Notes: a model not told the origin generated them from the letters alone. DNA of 64,000 nt from Pseudomonas nitroreducens (GCF_024170165.1 NZ_JALJXP010000001.1:496001-560000), one strand, 5' to 3'; counted from the first letter of the stretch, positions 36,127 through 45,955 are shown. Made by a program: numbers and translations.

Positions 36127-37260
36127 TCAGACTCTGTTCAGCAGTTCTTCGGGAATGGGGACGTTGCGTATCAGCTCCGGCCGTTCACGGCGCCCGGAGC
36201 GCCAGGCCTTGAGCTGGAGGATGTAGGTGAGGACGTGGGCCACGGCCTTGTACAGCTGCGCGGGGATCTGCTGGTTCACCTGGGTGGTGGCGTAGATGGC
36301 GCGGGCCAGCGGCGGCAGCTCGATCACTTCCAGCTCTTGGGCCTTGGCCAGCTTGCGGATGTACAGCGCGGTCTCGTCCAGGCCCTTGGCGACCACGTAG
36401 GGCGCCTGGGCCTTCTTCGGGTCGTAGCGCAGCGCCACGGCGAAATGCACCGGGTTCACTATCACCACGTCGGCGGTCTTGATCGATTTGCCGATCTGCC
36501 GGTGCACCAGCTGGCGCTGCATCTGGCGGATGCGCGCCTTCACTTCCGGGCGGCCTTCCTGGTTCTTGTGCTCCTCCTTGCGTTCCTGCTTGGTCATGCG
36601 CAGCTTCTTCTTGAAGAAGAAGTACTGGATCGGGATGTCGATGAGCGAGAACAGGATGAACACCACCAGCAGCGACAGGGTGATGTTGTAGAAGGTGCCG
36701 AAGGCGGCGGCGATGGCGCTGTGCACGTTGCTGCGCTGCAGCGCCAGCAGGCCGGGCAGGGCGCCGTGCAGCTGGTAGAGGGCGACCAGGATCAGCACGG
36801 CGATCTTCAGCAGCGACTTGGCCAGCTCCGTCCAGTTCTGCAGCGAGAAGATGCGCCCGAGCCCGGTGATCGGGTTGAGCTTGGAAAGCTTGGGCATGAA
36901 GTTCTTGCTGGAGAAGATCCAGCCGCCGGGGATCATCGAGAACAGCACCACCAGCAGCGGCGTGACCAGCAGCGGCAGCAGCGTGGTGATGAACAGCACC
37001 AGGTGGTGGCCGAGCACCAGCGGCAGGTCGTCCAGGCCGATCTCGCTGTGCCGCAGATCGATGAAGGACAGCGCAAAGCCCTGCTTGATGCCGTCGTAGA
37101 AGTGCTCCACGCAGAACTTCAGCGCCACCAGCGTGGCCAGTAGCGAGAGGGTGGTGGAGAGGTCCTTGGAGCGGCTGACCTGGCCATCCTCGCGGCTCTT
37201 TTTCAGCTTCTGCTGGGAGGCCTCTTCGGTTTTCTCCTGGGCGCTGTGCTGGTCAGCCAT
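36127..37260 (-). CDS. flhB: Flagellar export switch protein FlhB (lateral system), NPVH variant
   Basis: Controls the change of export specificity from hook to filament. 377 aa: a hydrophilic start (EKTEEASQQKLKKSREDGQVSRSKDL, the classic FlhB/YscU lead), four membrane helices (about 32-210) and a cytoplasmic domain with the self-cleavage site. Here the site reads N269-P270-V271-H272, where most FlhB proteins have NPTH; numbering otherwise matches E. coli FlhB. Autocleavage depends mainly on Asn and Pro, so activity may persist. It overlaps fliR by 8 bp upstream and precedes flhA by 2 bp. Confidence 0.95.
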   Translation of the reverse strand: MADQHSAQEKTEEASQQKLKKSREDGQVSRSKDLSTTLSLLATLVALKFCVEHFYDGIKQGFALSFIDLRHSEIGLDDLPLVLGHHLVLFITTLLPLLVTPLLVVLFSMIPGGWIFSSKNFMPKLSKLNPITGLGRIFSLQNWTELAKSLLKIAVLILVALYQLHGALPGLLALQRSNVHSAIAAAFGTFYNITLSLLVVFILFSLIDIPIQYFFFKKKLRMTKQERKEEHKNQEGRPEVKARIRQMQRQLVHRQIGKSIKTADVVIVNPVHFAVALRYDPKKAQAPYVVAKGLDETALYIRKLAKAQELEVIELPPLARAIYATTQVNQQIPAQLYKAVAHVLTYILQLKAWRSGRRERPELIRNVPIPEELLNRV

Positions 37261-38053
37261 GGCGCCCCTCGCGGAAGATCACGCCGATGGCGTCGAGCAA
37301 CTGGCGGGTGAGCTTCAGGTAGTTCTCGGGGATGTCCGGCAGGGTCAGCCAGATGCACGCAAGACCCGCGATGATCGCCATGGGAAACCCCAGGGAGAAC
37401 AGGTTGAGTGCCGGCGAGATGCGGTTGAGCAGGCCGAAGCAGAACTGCACCAGGGTCATGCAGAACACCACCGGCAGGGTGATCAGCACGGCGGCGGAGA
37501 ACACCCAGGCGAGGCTGCCGGCCACCGATTCCAGCCCCAGGTAGTGCAGGCCGCTGCCCACCGGCCAGTAGACGAAGCTCTGGTAGAGGATGCTCACCAC
37601 CAGCAGGTGGCCGTCGATGGAGAGGAACAGGAACACCAGCAGGATGAAGTACAGCTGGTAGAAGATCGAGGACGACGACACCCCGTTCATGGGGTCGTTG
37701 TACACCGCCATGCTCAGGCCCAACTGGGTGGATATCACGTCGCCCACCAGGGTGAACACGGTGAACACCAGCATCAGCGCAAGGCCCAGCATCAGGCCGA
37801 AAGCGATCTGCTCCAGCGCCACCAGCAGGCCCTGGGCGGACAGCGGATCGATGGCCGGCGGGCGCGGCAGCGCGGCGCCCAGGGCGACGGTCAGGGCCAG
37901 GCCGAGGAGGATGCGCAGGCGCATGGGGATCGCCTTGTGGCTGAAGATCGGCGCCAGGGCGAACACCGCCATGATCCGGCAGAAGGGCCACCACCAGGCC
38001 TGCAGCGTTTGCAGGGTGTCGAAGGCCTGCAGGAGGGATGCGCCTTGCTGCAT
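37253..38053 (-). CDS. fliR: Flagellar export gate protein FliR (lateral system)
   Basis: 266-aa inner-membrane protein, part of the FliPQR gate. Six hydrophobic stretches, including PFCRIMAVFALAPIFSHKAIPMRLRILLGLALTVALG (about 22-60) and DVISTQLGLSMAVYNDPMNGVSSSSIFYQLYFILLVFLFLSIDGHLLVVSIL (about 122-172), the latter carrying the conserved FliR/SpaR segment. Overlaps flhB by 8 bp and follows fliQ by 4 bp, so the three are co-translated. Confidence 0.93.
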   Translation of the reverse strand: MQQGASLLQAFDTLQTLQAWWWPFCRIMAVFALAPIFSHKAIPMRLRILLGLALTVALGAALPRPPAIDPLSAQGLLVALEQIAFGLMLGLALMLVFTVFTLVGDVISTQLGLSMAVYNDPMNGVSSSSIFYQLYFILLVFLFLSIDGHLLVVSILYQSFVYWPVGSGLHYLGLESVAGSLAWVFSAAVLITLPVVFCMTLVQFCFGLLNRISPALNLFSLGFPMAIIAGLACIWLTLPDIPENYLKLTRQLLDAIGVIFREGRHG

Positions 38054-38057
38054 GGCA

Positions 38058-38330
38058 TCAGCCGACCAGACGGCCTGCCTGGTGGAACGACTCGATGAAC
38101 AGCTCCGAGAGCGTGCGCAGGATCCAGTGGCCGGCGAACACCAGCATGCCGAGGGTGATCAGCAGACGCGGGAGGAAGCTGAGCATCTGCTCGTTGATCT
38201 GCGTGGCTGCCTGGAAAATGCTCACCAGCAGGCCGCCGATCAGGCTCGGCACGATCAGCACGCAGACGATCAGCGCAGTGATGTGCACGGCGTTGGAAAC
38301 GATGTCGACGGCGCTTTCCGGAGTGAGCAT
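38058..38330 (-). CDS. fliQ: Flagellar export gate protein FliQ (lateral system)
   Basis: 90-aa protein with two membrane helices (about 17-40 and 55-75). The loop contains FQAATQINEQMLSFLPRLL, the FliQ/SctS family hallmark. It opens with LTPESAVDIVSNAVHI. Position between fliP (10 bp upstream) and fliR (4 bp downstream) is the standard export-gate order. Confidence 0.93.
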   Translation of the reverse strand: MLTPESAVDIVSNAVHITALIVCVLIVPSLIGGLLVSIFQAATQINEQMLSFLPRLLITLGMLVFAGHWILRTLSELFIESFHQAGRLVG

Positions 38331-38340
38331 CGCAGGGTTC

Positions 38341-39093
38341 CTAGAACGGCTGCACGCTGCTGGTAAGCGTGCCCATCATCAGGGCCCAGCCGTCCACCAG
38401 CACGAAGATCATCAGCTTGAACGGCAGCGAGATCATCATCGGCGAGAGCATCATCATGCCCATCGCCATCAGCACGCTGGCCACCACCAGGTCGATCACC
38501 AGGAATGGGATGAAGATCATGAAGCCCAGCTGGAACGCGGTCTTCAGCTCGCTGAGCACGAACGCTGGCAGCAGCAGAGAGAAGTCCAGGTCATTCAGGT
38601 TCTCCGGCAGCGTCTCGCCGGCCAGGCTGACCATGGTCTCCAGTGAGGTGCGGTTGGTCTGCGCGAGCATGAAGCGGCTGAGGGTCTGCTTGGCACGGCC
38701 CAGTCCGTCTTCCAGGCTGATCTGGTCGGCCTCGAAGGGCTGGTAGGCGTTGCTGTAGATGTCCTGCCAGACCGGGCGCATGACCAGCAGGGTCATCACC
38801 AGGGCGATGCCCACCAGCACGTTGTTCGGCGGGCTCTGCTGCAGGCCGATGGCCTGCCGGAGGATCGCCAGCACGATGACGAAGCGGGTGAAGCAGGTCA
38901 TCAGCATGAGCATCGCCGGGAGGAAACCCAGCAGGGTCATGACGATGAGGATCTGCAGCTTGACGCTGAAGGCCTGGCCGTCCGCCGTGTCATGCAGGTT
39001 GAACAGCGTGACCTCGCCGCCGGCCGCCTGCGCGTAGAGCGGGCAGAGCGCGGCGATGAGCAGGCCAAGCGTGGCCAGGCAGCGCGGCAGCAT
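38341..39093 (-). CDS. fliP: Flagellar export gate protein FliP (lateral system)
   Basis: 250 aa with a cleavable-looking signal (MLPRCLATLGLLIAALCPLYAQA) and four helices. The strongest family mark is the FliP signature TCFTRFVIVLAILRQAIGLQQSPPNNVLVGIALVMTL (about 68-104), followed by FVLSELKTAFQLGFMIFIPFLVIDLVVASVLMAMGM (about 178-213). The ATG at 39093 is chosen because it overlaps the fliN stop by one base (TGATG); an earlier in-frame ATG at 39126 would lie inside fliN. No fliO precedes it. Confidence 0.94.
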   Translation of the reverse strand: MLPRCLATLGLLIAALCPLYAQAAGGEVTLFNLHDTADGQAFSVKLQILIVMTLLGFLPAMLMLMTCFTRFVIVLAILRQAIGLQQSPPNNVLVGIALVMTLLVMRPVWQDIYSNAYQPFEADQISLEDGLGRAKQTLSRFMLAQTNRTSLETMVSLAGETLPENLNDLDFSLLLPAFVLSELKTAFQLGFMIFIPFLVIDLVVASVLMAMGMMMLSPMMISLPFKLMIFVLVDGWALMMGTLTSSVQPF

Positions 39094-39464
39094 CACGCAG
39101 TCAGGGCGTCGAGGCTGGCGCCGCACAGTTCGAGCACGCGCAGGCCGTAGTTGCCGTTCATCACGACCACCTCGGCCTTGGCGAACAGCGCGCCGTTGAC
39201 CTTCACGTCGAGCGGCTCGCCGGCGAGCTTGTCGAGGATGATCACGCTGTTGGCGTCGACGTCCATCAGCTCCTTCAGCGAGATTTCCACCGAGGCGACT
39301 TCCAGGGTGACGTTCACCGGGATCTTGCCGAAGAAGCTCAGGTCCTGCTGCGGCAGCGGCGCGCGCACCGGCTCGGCGGGGAGGTCGGTGACGTCCTGGG
39401 TGAGGCCCAGGTCGCCGTCGTTGATCAGCGACTCGAACTCGGAGTCGGAGAGAGAACCGGTCAT
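39093..39464 (-). CDS. fliN: Flagellar motor switch protein FliN (lateral system)
   Basis: 123-aa SpoA-fold protein of the C-ring. The core PVNVTLEVASVEISLKELMDVDANSVIILDKLAGEPLDVKVNGALFAKAEVVVMNGNYGLRV (about 52-112) is typical. An acidic, less conserved leader of about 45 residues precedes it (DSEFESLINDGDLGLTQDV). Its ATG overlaps the fliM stop by four bases; its own stop overlaps the fliP start by one. C-ring component with FliM and FliG. Confidence 0.94.
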   Translation of the reverse strand: MTGSLSDSEFESLINDGDLGLTQDVTDLPAEPVRAPLPQQDLSFFGKIPVNVTLEVASVEISLKELMDVDANSVIILDKLAGEPLDVKVNGALFAKAEVVVMNGNYGLRVLELCGASLDALTA

Positions 39465-40300
39465 GGGTTTTTCACGCTTTCCAGGGAGGAGAGGAAGAGG
39501 GTGCCGTCGTCTTCGAAGATGGCGCCGCGGAACAGCTTCTGCTGGTTGACCCGCACGTCGACGCGCTCCAGCGGGCGGATCGTCAGCACATCGCCCGGCT
39601 CCAGGGCCAGCACCTGCGACAGCGGCAGGCGAGCGGCGGCGACCACGCAGTCCAGGCGCAGCGGCAGGTGCTTGATGTGCTCCACCGGGTTGCCGGTGAG
39701 GCGCGGCGGCGGCGGGCCGGCAAGGCGGCGGGTCAGTTCGTCCGCCAGCGGGTTGTCCAGGTAGAGGTAGAGCGAGGAGCGTTCGCCGGTCAGGTGGCTG
39801 ACGTAGCTGAACTCGGCGACGTACTCCCACTGCACTTCTTCATAGGTGGGGTCGATCTGCTGCAGGCGGCCGACCGACTCGCCCATCAGCAGGGCGCGGC
39901 CGAACAGGTCCACCACATCCAGGCCGAGGCGGTCGAGCATGCGCTGCTCGGAACTGCTGATCGGCGGCGTGTCGCGATTGGCGACCACGGTGCCGCCGTA
40001 ATAGCACTCGATGACTTCGGTGAGCAGGGCGCGGTCCATGGCGAAACCGAACTTGCCCAGGGGCGAATCGAACAGGCACTCCAGTTCACGGGGAAGTTCC
40101 TCGTGAATCGTCAGGTTATGCAGTTCGAGATTGATTCGATAATGCCGCAGGAAGTAGTCGCTGATAATCCTCGGATACTTTCCGGAGATCTCTTTGATGT
40201 ACTGCGGGATCTTGTGATAATGCCGGCCGAGTTTCTGCGGTTTCAGTCGAATCAGACTATCGGCGGGCACGCCATGGTGGACTTTTGATTTACCAGTCAT
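39461..40300 (-). CDS. fliM: Flagellar motor switch protein FliM (lateral system), lacking the CheY-binding peptide
   Basis: Middle switch component linking FliG to FliN. From ATG at 40300 it is 279 aa: a CheC-like middle domain (about 30-180, with YRINLELHNLTIHEEL and FAMDRALLTEVIECYYGG) and a C-terminal SpoA domain (about 205-275, LRLDCVVAAARLPLSQVLALEPGDVLTI). An ATG at 40360 would add 20 residues; neither start offers a strong ribosome site. In both versions the N-terminal LSQxEIDALL peptide, which binds phospho-CheY in chemotactic FliM proteins, is missing. Its first 200 bp are AT-richer than the rest of the operon. First gene of fliMNPQR-flhBA. Confidence 0.87.
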   Translation of the reverse strand: MTGKSKVHHGVPADSLIRLKPQKLGRHYHKIPQYIKEISGKYPRIISDYFLRHYRINLELHNLTIHEELPRELECLFDSPLGKFGFAMDRALLTEVIECYYGGTVVANRDTPPISSSEQRMLDRLGLDVVDLFGRALLMGESVGRLQQIDPTYEEVQWEYVAEFSYVSHLTGERSSLYLYLDNPLADELTRRLAGPPPPRLTGNPVEHIKHLPLRLDCVVAAARLPLSQVLALEPGDVLTIRPLERVDVRVNQQKLFRGAIFEDDGTLFLSSLESVKNP

Positions 40301-40476
40301 GCTCAGCGTCGTACTTCCAGGTTCGATCTGCCATCTGCCCAAGGACACGGGAGGTGTCATGACCGCCGGGATCGGCTGATCGTTGCTCGCGGCATGCTCT
40401 GTCTTTCAGGAGGCCCGTGACTGCTGCGTCACAGGCTGCTGACGTGGCGCAATGATAGCGATCTGAGGTCGTTCGA

Positions 40477-40533
40477 TTAAATCAATAGATATCAAATGCT
40501 GTTTTTGACGGAACTTTTTGTCTATTGATTTAA
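40477..40533. repeat. AT-rich 13-bp inverted repeat in the fliM-lafK region
   Basis: TTAAATCAATAGA (40477-40489) and TCTATTGATTTAA (40521-40533), exact complements, 31 bp apart. Likely protein-binding half-sites or a target of an MvaT/H-NS-type silencer. Confidence 0.7.
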
Positions 40534-40675
40534 ATTAATCGGCGGGAAGCTATGGCGTAGTGCTGGCACTTGTTAGTGTGGGTGGGTTAGTTACAGGTTG
40601 CAGCGACTTCAGGTGTGACGAAGTTGTTGCAATGCCCCCCGTGAGATAACCGATCCGTCACGAAGTTCCGCAGTC

Positions 40676-40683
40676 GCCGATAA
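40676..40683 (+). promoter_or_regulatory. FliA (sigma28)-type -10 element before lafK
   Basis: GCCGATAA, identical to the FliA -10 consensus, 69 bp before the lafK start. The -35 region (TCACGAAG) matches poorly, so activity is uncertain. Confidence 0.35.
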
Positions 40684-40752
40684 CATTTTTCGGCCGATGC
40701 TGGCGTTGAACGCAGGAGGGTTTTCGAACGCACTAGCGAATGGAAAGTTGCG

Positions 40753-42153
<1,401 letters not shown>

Positions 42154-42176
42154 TTTCGTTTCCGGGGGAAACTTCC

Positions 42177-42512
42177 ATGAGTTCGATCATGCAGGTGCAG
42201 CAGGACATGCTGGACCGGATGAACCGTTACGCCGACCTCGCCAGCGGCCCGGCCGTGCGGCCCTCCGCGCAGCTCGCAAGCGATGCGCCGGCTGCGGGCA
42301 TCGGCGCCAGCTTCGAGCAGGCACTGCGCTCGGTGGACGCCGAGCAGCACAAGTCCAGCGCCGCCATGGCCGCGGTGGACAGCGGCCAGAGCGAAGACCT
42401 GGTCGGCGCCATGCTCCAGAGCCAGAAGGCCAGCGTGTCGTTCTCCGCGCTGCTGCAGGTGCGCAACAAGCTCACCGGCGCCTTCGATGAAATCATCCGC
42501 ATGCCGCTGTAA
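42177..42512 (+). CDS. fliE: Flagellar MS-ring/rod junction protein FliE (lateral system)
   Basis: 111 aa; connects the FliF ring to the proximal rod and is an early export substrate. The C-terminal family motif SFSALLQVRNKLTGAFDEIIRMPL is clear, preceded by ASFEQALRSVD. Starts 23 bp after lafK with TCCGGGGGAAAC upstream; 9 bp before fliF. Confidence 0.92.
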   Translation: MSSIMQVQQDMLDRMNRYADLASGPAVRPSAQLASDAPAAGIGASFEQALRSVDAEQHKSSAAMAAVDSGQSEDLVGAMLQSQKASVSFSALLQVRNKLTGAFDEIIRMPL

Positions 42513-42521
42513 GGACTGACA

Positions 42522-44231
42522 GTGCTGCAGAATCTCAAAGGGCGCCTGCCGCTCGACAAACTCAAGCTCGACCCGCGCCTGGGGCTGCTCGGCATCGCCC
42601 TGGGCGCCGCCCTGCTGGCCGCTGCCGTGGTCTTCTACCTGTGGCGCGACCAGGGTGCCTACCGCCCGCTGTATGGTGCCGGCGAAGCTTATCCTGCCGC
42701 CGACGTGATGCAGGTGCTGGACGCCGAGGCCTTCGATTATCGCCTGCACCCGCAGAGCGGCCAGGTGCTGGTGCGCGAGGAAGACCTGGCGCGCGCCCGC
42801 ATGCTGCTCGCAGCCAAGGGCGTGAAGGTGTCCCTGCCGGCCGGCTACGAGCTGTTCGACAAGGACGAGCCGCTGGGCACCAGTCACTTCCTCCAGGATG
42901 TTCGCCTCAAGCGCAGCCTGGAAGGCGAGCTGGCCCGCACCATCATGGGCCTGAAAGGCATCGAGCAGGCGCGCGTGCACGTCGCCCGCGAGGACAGCAA
43001 TTCCTTCGTGGTCGGCCGGCGCGACCCGGCCAAGGCCTCGGTACTGCTGCAACTGGCGCCCGGCCAGCGGCTGAGCCCCGAGCAGGTCGGCGCCATCGTC
43101 AACCTGGTGGCCGGCAGCGTGCCGCAGTTGAAGTCCGAAGATGTCAGCGTGGTGGACCAGAACGGCGTGCTGCTGTCGCGCGGCATCAGTGGCGTCGGCG
43201 GCCCCTCGCAGAACTGGCAGGCGGTGGACGAGTACCAGCGCAAGGCCGTGGGCAATGTCGAGGAAGTGCTGGCGCCGGTACTCGGCCTGGGCAACTACCG
43301 CATCAGCGTGTCCGCGGATATCGACTTCAGCCAGAAGGAAGAAACCCTGCAGGCCTACGGTGAGGCGCCGCGCCTGCGCAGCGAAGTGCTGCGCAACGAG
43401 AGCACGCTGGACCAGCTTGCTCTCGGCGTGCCCGGCTCGCTGAGCAACCGCCCGCCGGAGCCGCCGCCACAAGTGCAGCAGGGCCAGAACAACGCCCAGG
43501 GCAACAATCAAGCTGCTGGGGGGCCCCCCGGCAACGGCAAGGTCGCCAGTACCGGCAACAAGGCTGCGACCTCGACTCGCGAGGAAGCCACCCGGCAGAA
43601 CGACTTCGACCAGAGCGTCACCCACATCAAGTACCCGGCCTTCGCCCTGCGCCAGCAGAGCGTCGCTGTGGTGATCAACGCCTCCACCGCGCCCGAGGGC
43701 GGCTGGACCGACAAGGCCCGCGCCGACCTCGAAACCATGGTCAAGAGCGCCGTGGGCTTCAACGCCCAGCGCGGCGACCTGATCACCGTCAGCGTGTTCC
43801 CCTTCGCTGCCACCGCGGTGGAAGAGTCCACCGCCAGCTGGTGGGAGAGCAGCGCCCTGCAGTCGCTGGTGCGCTACACCGTGCTCGGCCTGATTGCGCT
43901 GCTGTTCCTGCTGTTCGGTGTGCGCCCGGCCGTGCGCAGCCTGACCCAGCGCACGCAGCCGTCGGCCACCGCCGAGCTGGCCGAGGGCGGCGCCGAGTAC
44001 CCGCTGGCGCTGGACGCCGAGCGGCGCCTGTCGCTGGGCAGCGAGAGCGTCGGTGGGCTCAACGTGCTCGGCGAGCTGAACCCGCTCTCGGAAATCCGCC
44101 TGCCGGCACCGGGCTCGGGCCTGGAGCACCAGATCGAGCATCTGCAGATGCTGGCGAAGAACGACCCGGAACGGGTCTCGGAAGTGATCAAGCACTGGAT
44201 TGGCCGCAATGACCGACACGAGCCTGCCTGA
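42522..44231 (+). CDS. fliF: Flagellar MS-ring protein FliF (lateral system)
   Basis: 569-aa inner-membrane ring protein. First membrane helix LLGIALGAALLAAAVVFYLW (about 25-44), YscJ/FliF domain (about 48-200, with LPAGYELFDKDEPLGTSHFLQDVRLKRSLEGELARTI), a Gly/Pro/Gln/Asn-rich disordered segment (about 305-350), second helix about 450-470 (YTVLGLIALLFLLFGVRP), and a C-terminal FliG-binding tail (LAKNDPERVSEVIKHWI). The GTG start at 42522 is 9 bp after fliE. The last 23 bp overlap fliG. Confidence 0.94.
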   Translation: MLQNLKGRLPLDKLKLDPRLGLLGIALGAALLAAAVVFYLWRDQGAYRPLYGAGEAYPAADVMQVLDAEAFDYRLHPQSGQVLVREEDLARARMLLAAKGVKVSLPAGYELFDKDEPLGTSHFLQDVRLKRSLEGELARTIMGLKGIEQARVHVAREDSNSFVVGRRDPAKASVLLQLAPGQRLSPEQVGAIVNLVAGSVPQLKSEDVSVVDQNGVLLSRGISGVGGPSQNWQAVDEYQRKAVGNVEEVLAPVLGLGNYRISVSADIDFSQKEETLQAYGEAPRLRSEVLRNESTLDQLALGVPGSLSNRPPEPPPQVQQGQNNAQGNNQAAGGPPGNGKVASTGNKAATSTREEATRQNDFDQSVTHIKYPAFALRQQSVAVVINASTAPEGGWTDKARADLETMVKSAVGFNAQRGDLITVSVFPFAATAVEESTASWWESSALQSLVRYTVLGLIALLFLLFGVRPAVRSLTQRTQPSATAELAEGGAEYPLALDAERRLSLGSESVGGLNVLGELNPLSEIRLPAPGSGLEHQIEHLQMLAKNDPERVSEVIKHWIGRNDRHEPA

Positions 44232-45249
44232 AGAAACGAAAAAGCGCGGCCCGCAGATGCGCGCCGTGAGCTCCCTGGAACAGGCGGCGATCCTCATGCT
44301 GAGCATGGGTGACGAAGCCTCCTCCGGCATCCTGCGCAACTTCAGCCGCGAGGAGATCGTCAGCATCAGCCAGGCGATGGCGCGGCTGTCCAACGTCAAG
44401 CAGAACACCGTCTCCGACGTGATCGGCCGGTTCTTCGACGACTACAAGCTGCAGTCCAGCATCAAGGGCGCGTCGCGCTCCTACCTCGCCGGCATGCTCG
44501 GCAAGGCGCTGGGCAGCGACATCACGCGCAATCTGCTGGACAGCATCTACGGCGAGGAAATCCGCGCCAAGATGGCGCGCATGGAGTGGATCGATCCCAA
44601 GCAGTTCGCCGCGCTGATCGCCAAGGAGCACGCGCAGATGCAGGCGGTGTTCCTCGCCTTCCTGCCGCCGGGCATGGCCACCGACGTGCTCGAAGCCATG
44701 CCGCCGGAGCGCCAGGACGAGCTGCTGTTCCGCATCGCCAACCTCAGCGAGGTAAACAGCGATGTCATTGCCGAGCTGGAACAACTGATCGATCGCAGCC
44801 TGCGCGTGCTCTCCACCCAGGGTTCGCAGGTGCGCGGAGTGAAGCAGGCGGCGGACATCATGAACCGCTTCAAGGGCGACCGTAACCAGATGTTCGAGCT
44901 GCTGCGCGCCCACAACGACGACCTGGTCGGCAGGATCGAAGACGAGATGTACGACTTCTTCATCCTTTCCCGGCAGAACCAGGAAGTGCTGCAGACCCTG
45001 CTGGAAGTCATCCCGCTGGACGAGTGGGTGGTCGCCCTCAAGGGCGCCGAGCCCGAGCTGGTGCGCGCCATCCAGGGCGCCATGCCGAAGCGCCAGGCGC
45101 AGCAGATGGAGTCGATCAACCGCCGCCAGGGCCCGGTGCCGCTGAGCCGCGTGGAGCAGGTACGCAAGGACATCATGGGCGTGGTGCGCGAGCTGGCCGC
45201 CGACGGCGACCTGCAGGTGCAGCTGTTCCGCGAGCAGACGGTGGAGTAA
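44209..45249 (+). CDS. fliG: Flagellar motor switch protein FliG (lateral system)
   Basis: 346 aa; the C-ring protein that contacts MotA. N-terminal domain about 15-110 (SLEQAAILMLSMGDEASSGILRNFSREEI), middle domain with a changed EHPQ motif (EHAQMQAVFLAFLPPG), and C-terminal domain with alternating charges on the torque helix (FELLRAHNDDLVGRIEDEMYDFF). The ATG at 44209 lies inside the fliF end (23-bp overlap), matching the usual coupling of these genes; a TTG three codons earlier is unnecessary. Confidence 0.93.
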   Translation: MTDTSLPEETKKRGPQMRAVSSLEQAAILMLSMGDEASSGILRNFSREEIVSISQAMARLSNVKQNTVSDVIGRFFDDYKLQSSIKGASRSYLAGMLGKALGSDITRNLLDSIYGEEIRAKMARMEWIDPKQFAALIAKEHAQMQAVFLAFLPPGMATDVLEAMPPERQDELLFRIANLSEVNSDVIAELEQLIDRSLRVLSTQGSQVRGVKQAADIMNRFKGDRNQMFELLRAHNDDLVGRIEDEMYDFFILSRQNQEVLQTLLEVIPLDEWVVALKGAEPELVRAIQGAMPKRQAQQMESINRRQGPVPLSRVEQVRKDIMGVVRELAADGDLQVQLFREQTVE

Positions 45250-45255
45250 CCGCGC

Positions 45256-45954
45256 ATGGCGATCAAAGTCATCAAGGCCGACAGCCGCGCCTGGCGTCCG
45301 TACCGCTTCCCGCCGCGCTGCGCCACCGCCAGCGCCGACAACCATGGCTGGGACAGCGACCCGGCGGCGCGCCAGCGCGCCATCTCCGACGGCTTCCAGG
45401 AAGGCCTGGAGAAGGGCTACCAGGATGGCGTCGGCGAAGGCCGTGAAGCCGGCCTGCGCGAAGGCTTCGAAGCCGGTCGCCAGGATGGCCTGCGCAAGGG
45501 CCGCGAGGAAGGCCGTGCCACCGGCCGCCAGGTGTTCGACGAGGCCAGCGCGCCGCTGCAGGCCGCCGTCGAGGCCTTCGGCGAGTACCACCAGGCCTTC
45601 CAGCGCAGCCGCCAGAAGGAGCTGCTGGAGCTGGTGCAGAAGGTCGCGAAACAGGTCATCCGCGTCGAGCTGACGCTCAACCCCACCCAGTTGCTGACCC
45701 TGGCCGAGGAAGCTCTCGCGGCCATGCCGGGTGAGCAGGGCGACGTGCAGATCCTGCTCAACCCGGAAGAATGCGCGCGTATCCGCGAGCTGAACCCCGA
45801 GCGCGCCGCCAGGTGGCGGCTGGTGCCGGACGAGCGCCTGGCGCTGGGCGAATGCCGCGTCGTCACTGCCCAGGCGGAAGCGGACATCGGCTGCCAGCAG
45901 CGCCTGGACAGTTGCATGGAAGCCCTGAGCGCGCACCTGCAGGACGAAGACTGA
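45256..45954 (+). CDS. fliH: Flagellar export ATPase stator FliH (lateral system) with a 12-unit G-x3 repeat
   Basis: 232 aa; dimeric regulator that holds the ATPase FliI at the export gate. Residues 46-90 form an uninterrupted series in which every fourth residue is Gly (GFQE GLEK GYQD GVGE and so on to GRATG), the GxxxG dimer helix of FliH, here unusually regular. The C-terminal V/A-type ATPase E-subunit-like domain follows (KELLELVQKVAKQVIRVEL, about 116-134). It sits 6 bp after fliG and one base before fliI. Confidence 0.92.
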   Translation: MAIKVIKADSRAWRPYRFPPRCATASADNHGWDSDPAARQRAISDGFQEGLEKGYQDGVGEGREAGLREGFEAGRQDGLRKGREEGRATGRQVFDEASAPLQAAVEAFGEYHQAFQRSRQKELLELVQKVAKQVIRVELTLNPTQLLTLAEEALAAMPGEQGDVQILLNPEECARIRELNPERAARWRLVPDERLALGECRVVTAQAEADIGCQQRLDSCMEALSAHLQDED

Positions 45955-45955
45955 C

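Larger units (their letters stand above)
40301..40752. other. Divergent fliM-lafK control region
   Basis: 452 bp, strikingly AT-rich in 40470-40545. It contains a 13-bp inverted repeat (40477-40489 / 40521-40533), a direct repeat ACGAAGTT (40618-40625 and 40660-40667, 42 bp apart) and an exact FliA-type -10 (40676-40683) facing lafK. No perfect sigma54 promoter toward fliM was found. Confidence 0.6.

Noticed and set aside
40572-40590. TGGCAC near 40572 as a sigma54 promoter for lafK
   Set aside because: No TTGC follows at the required distance; the next TTGC is more than ten bases too far.
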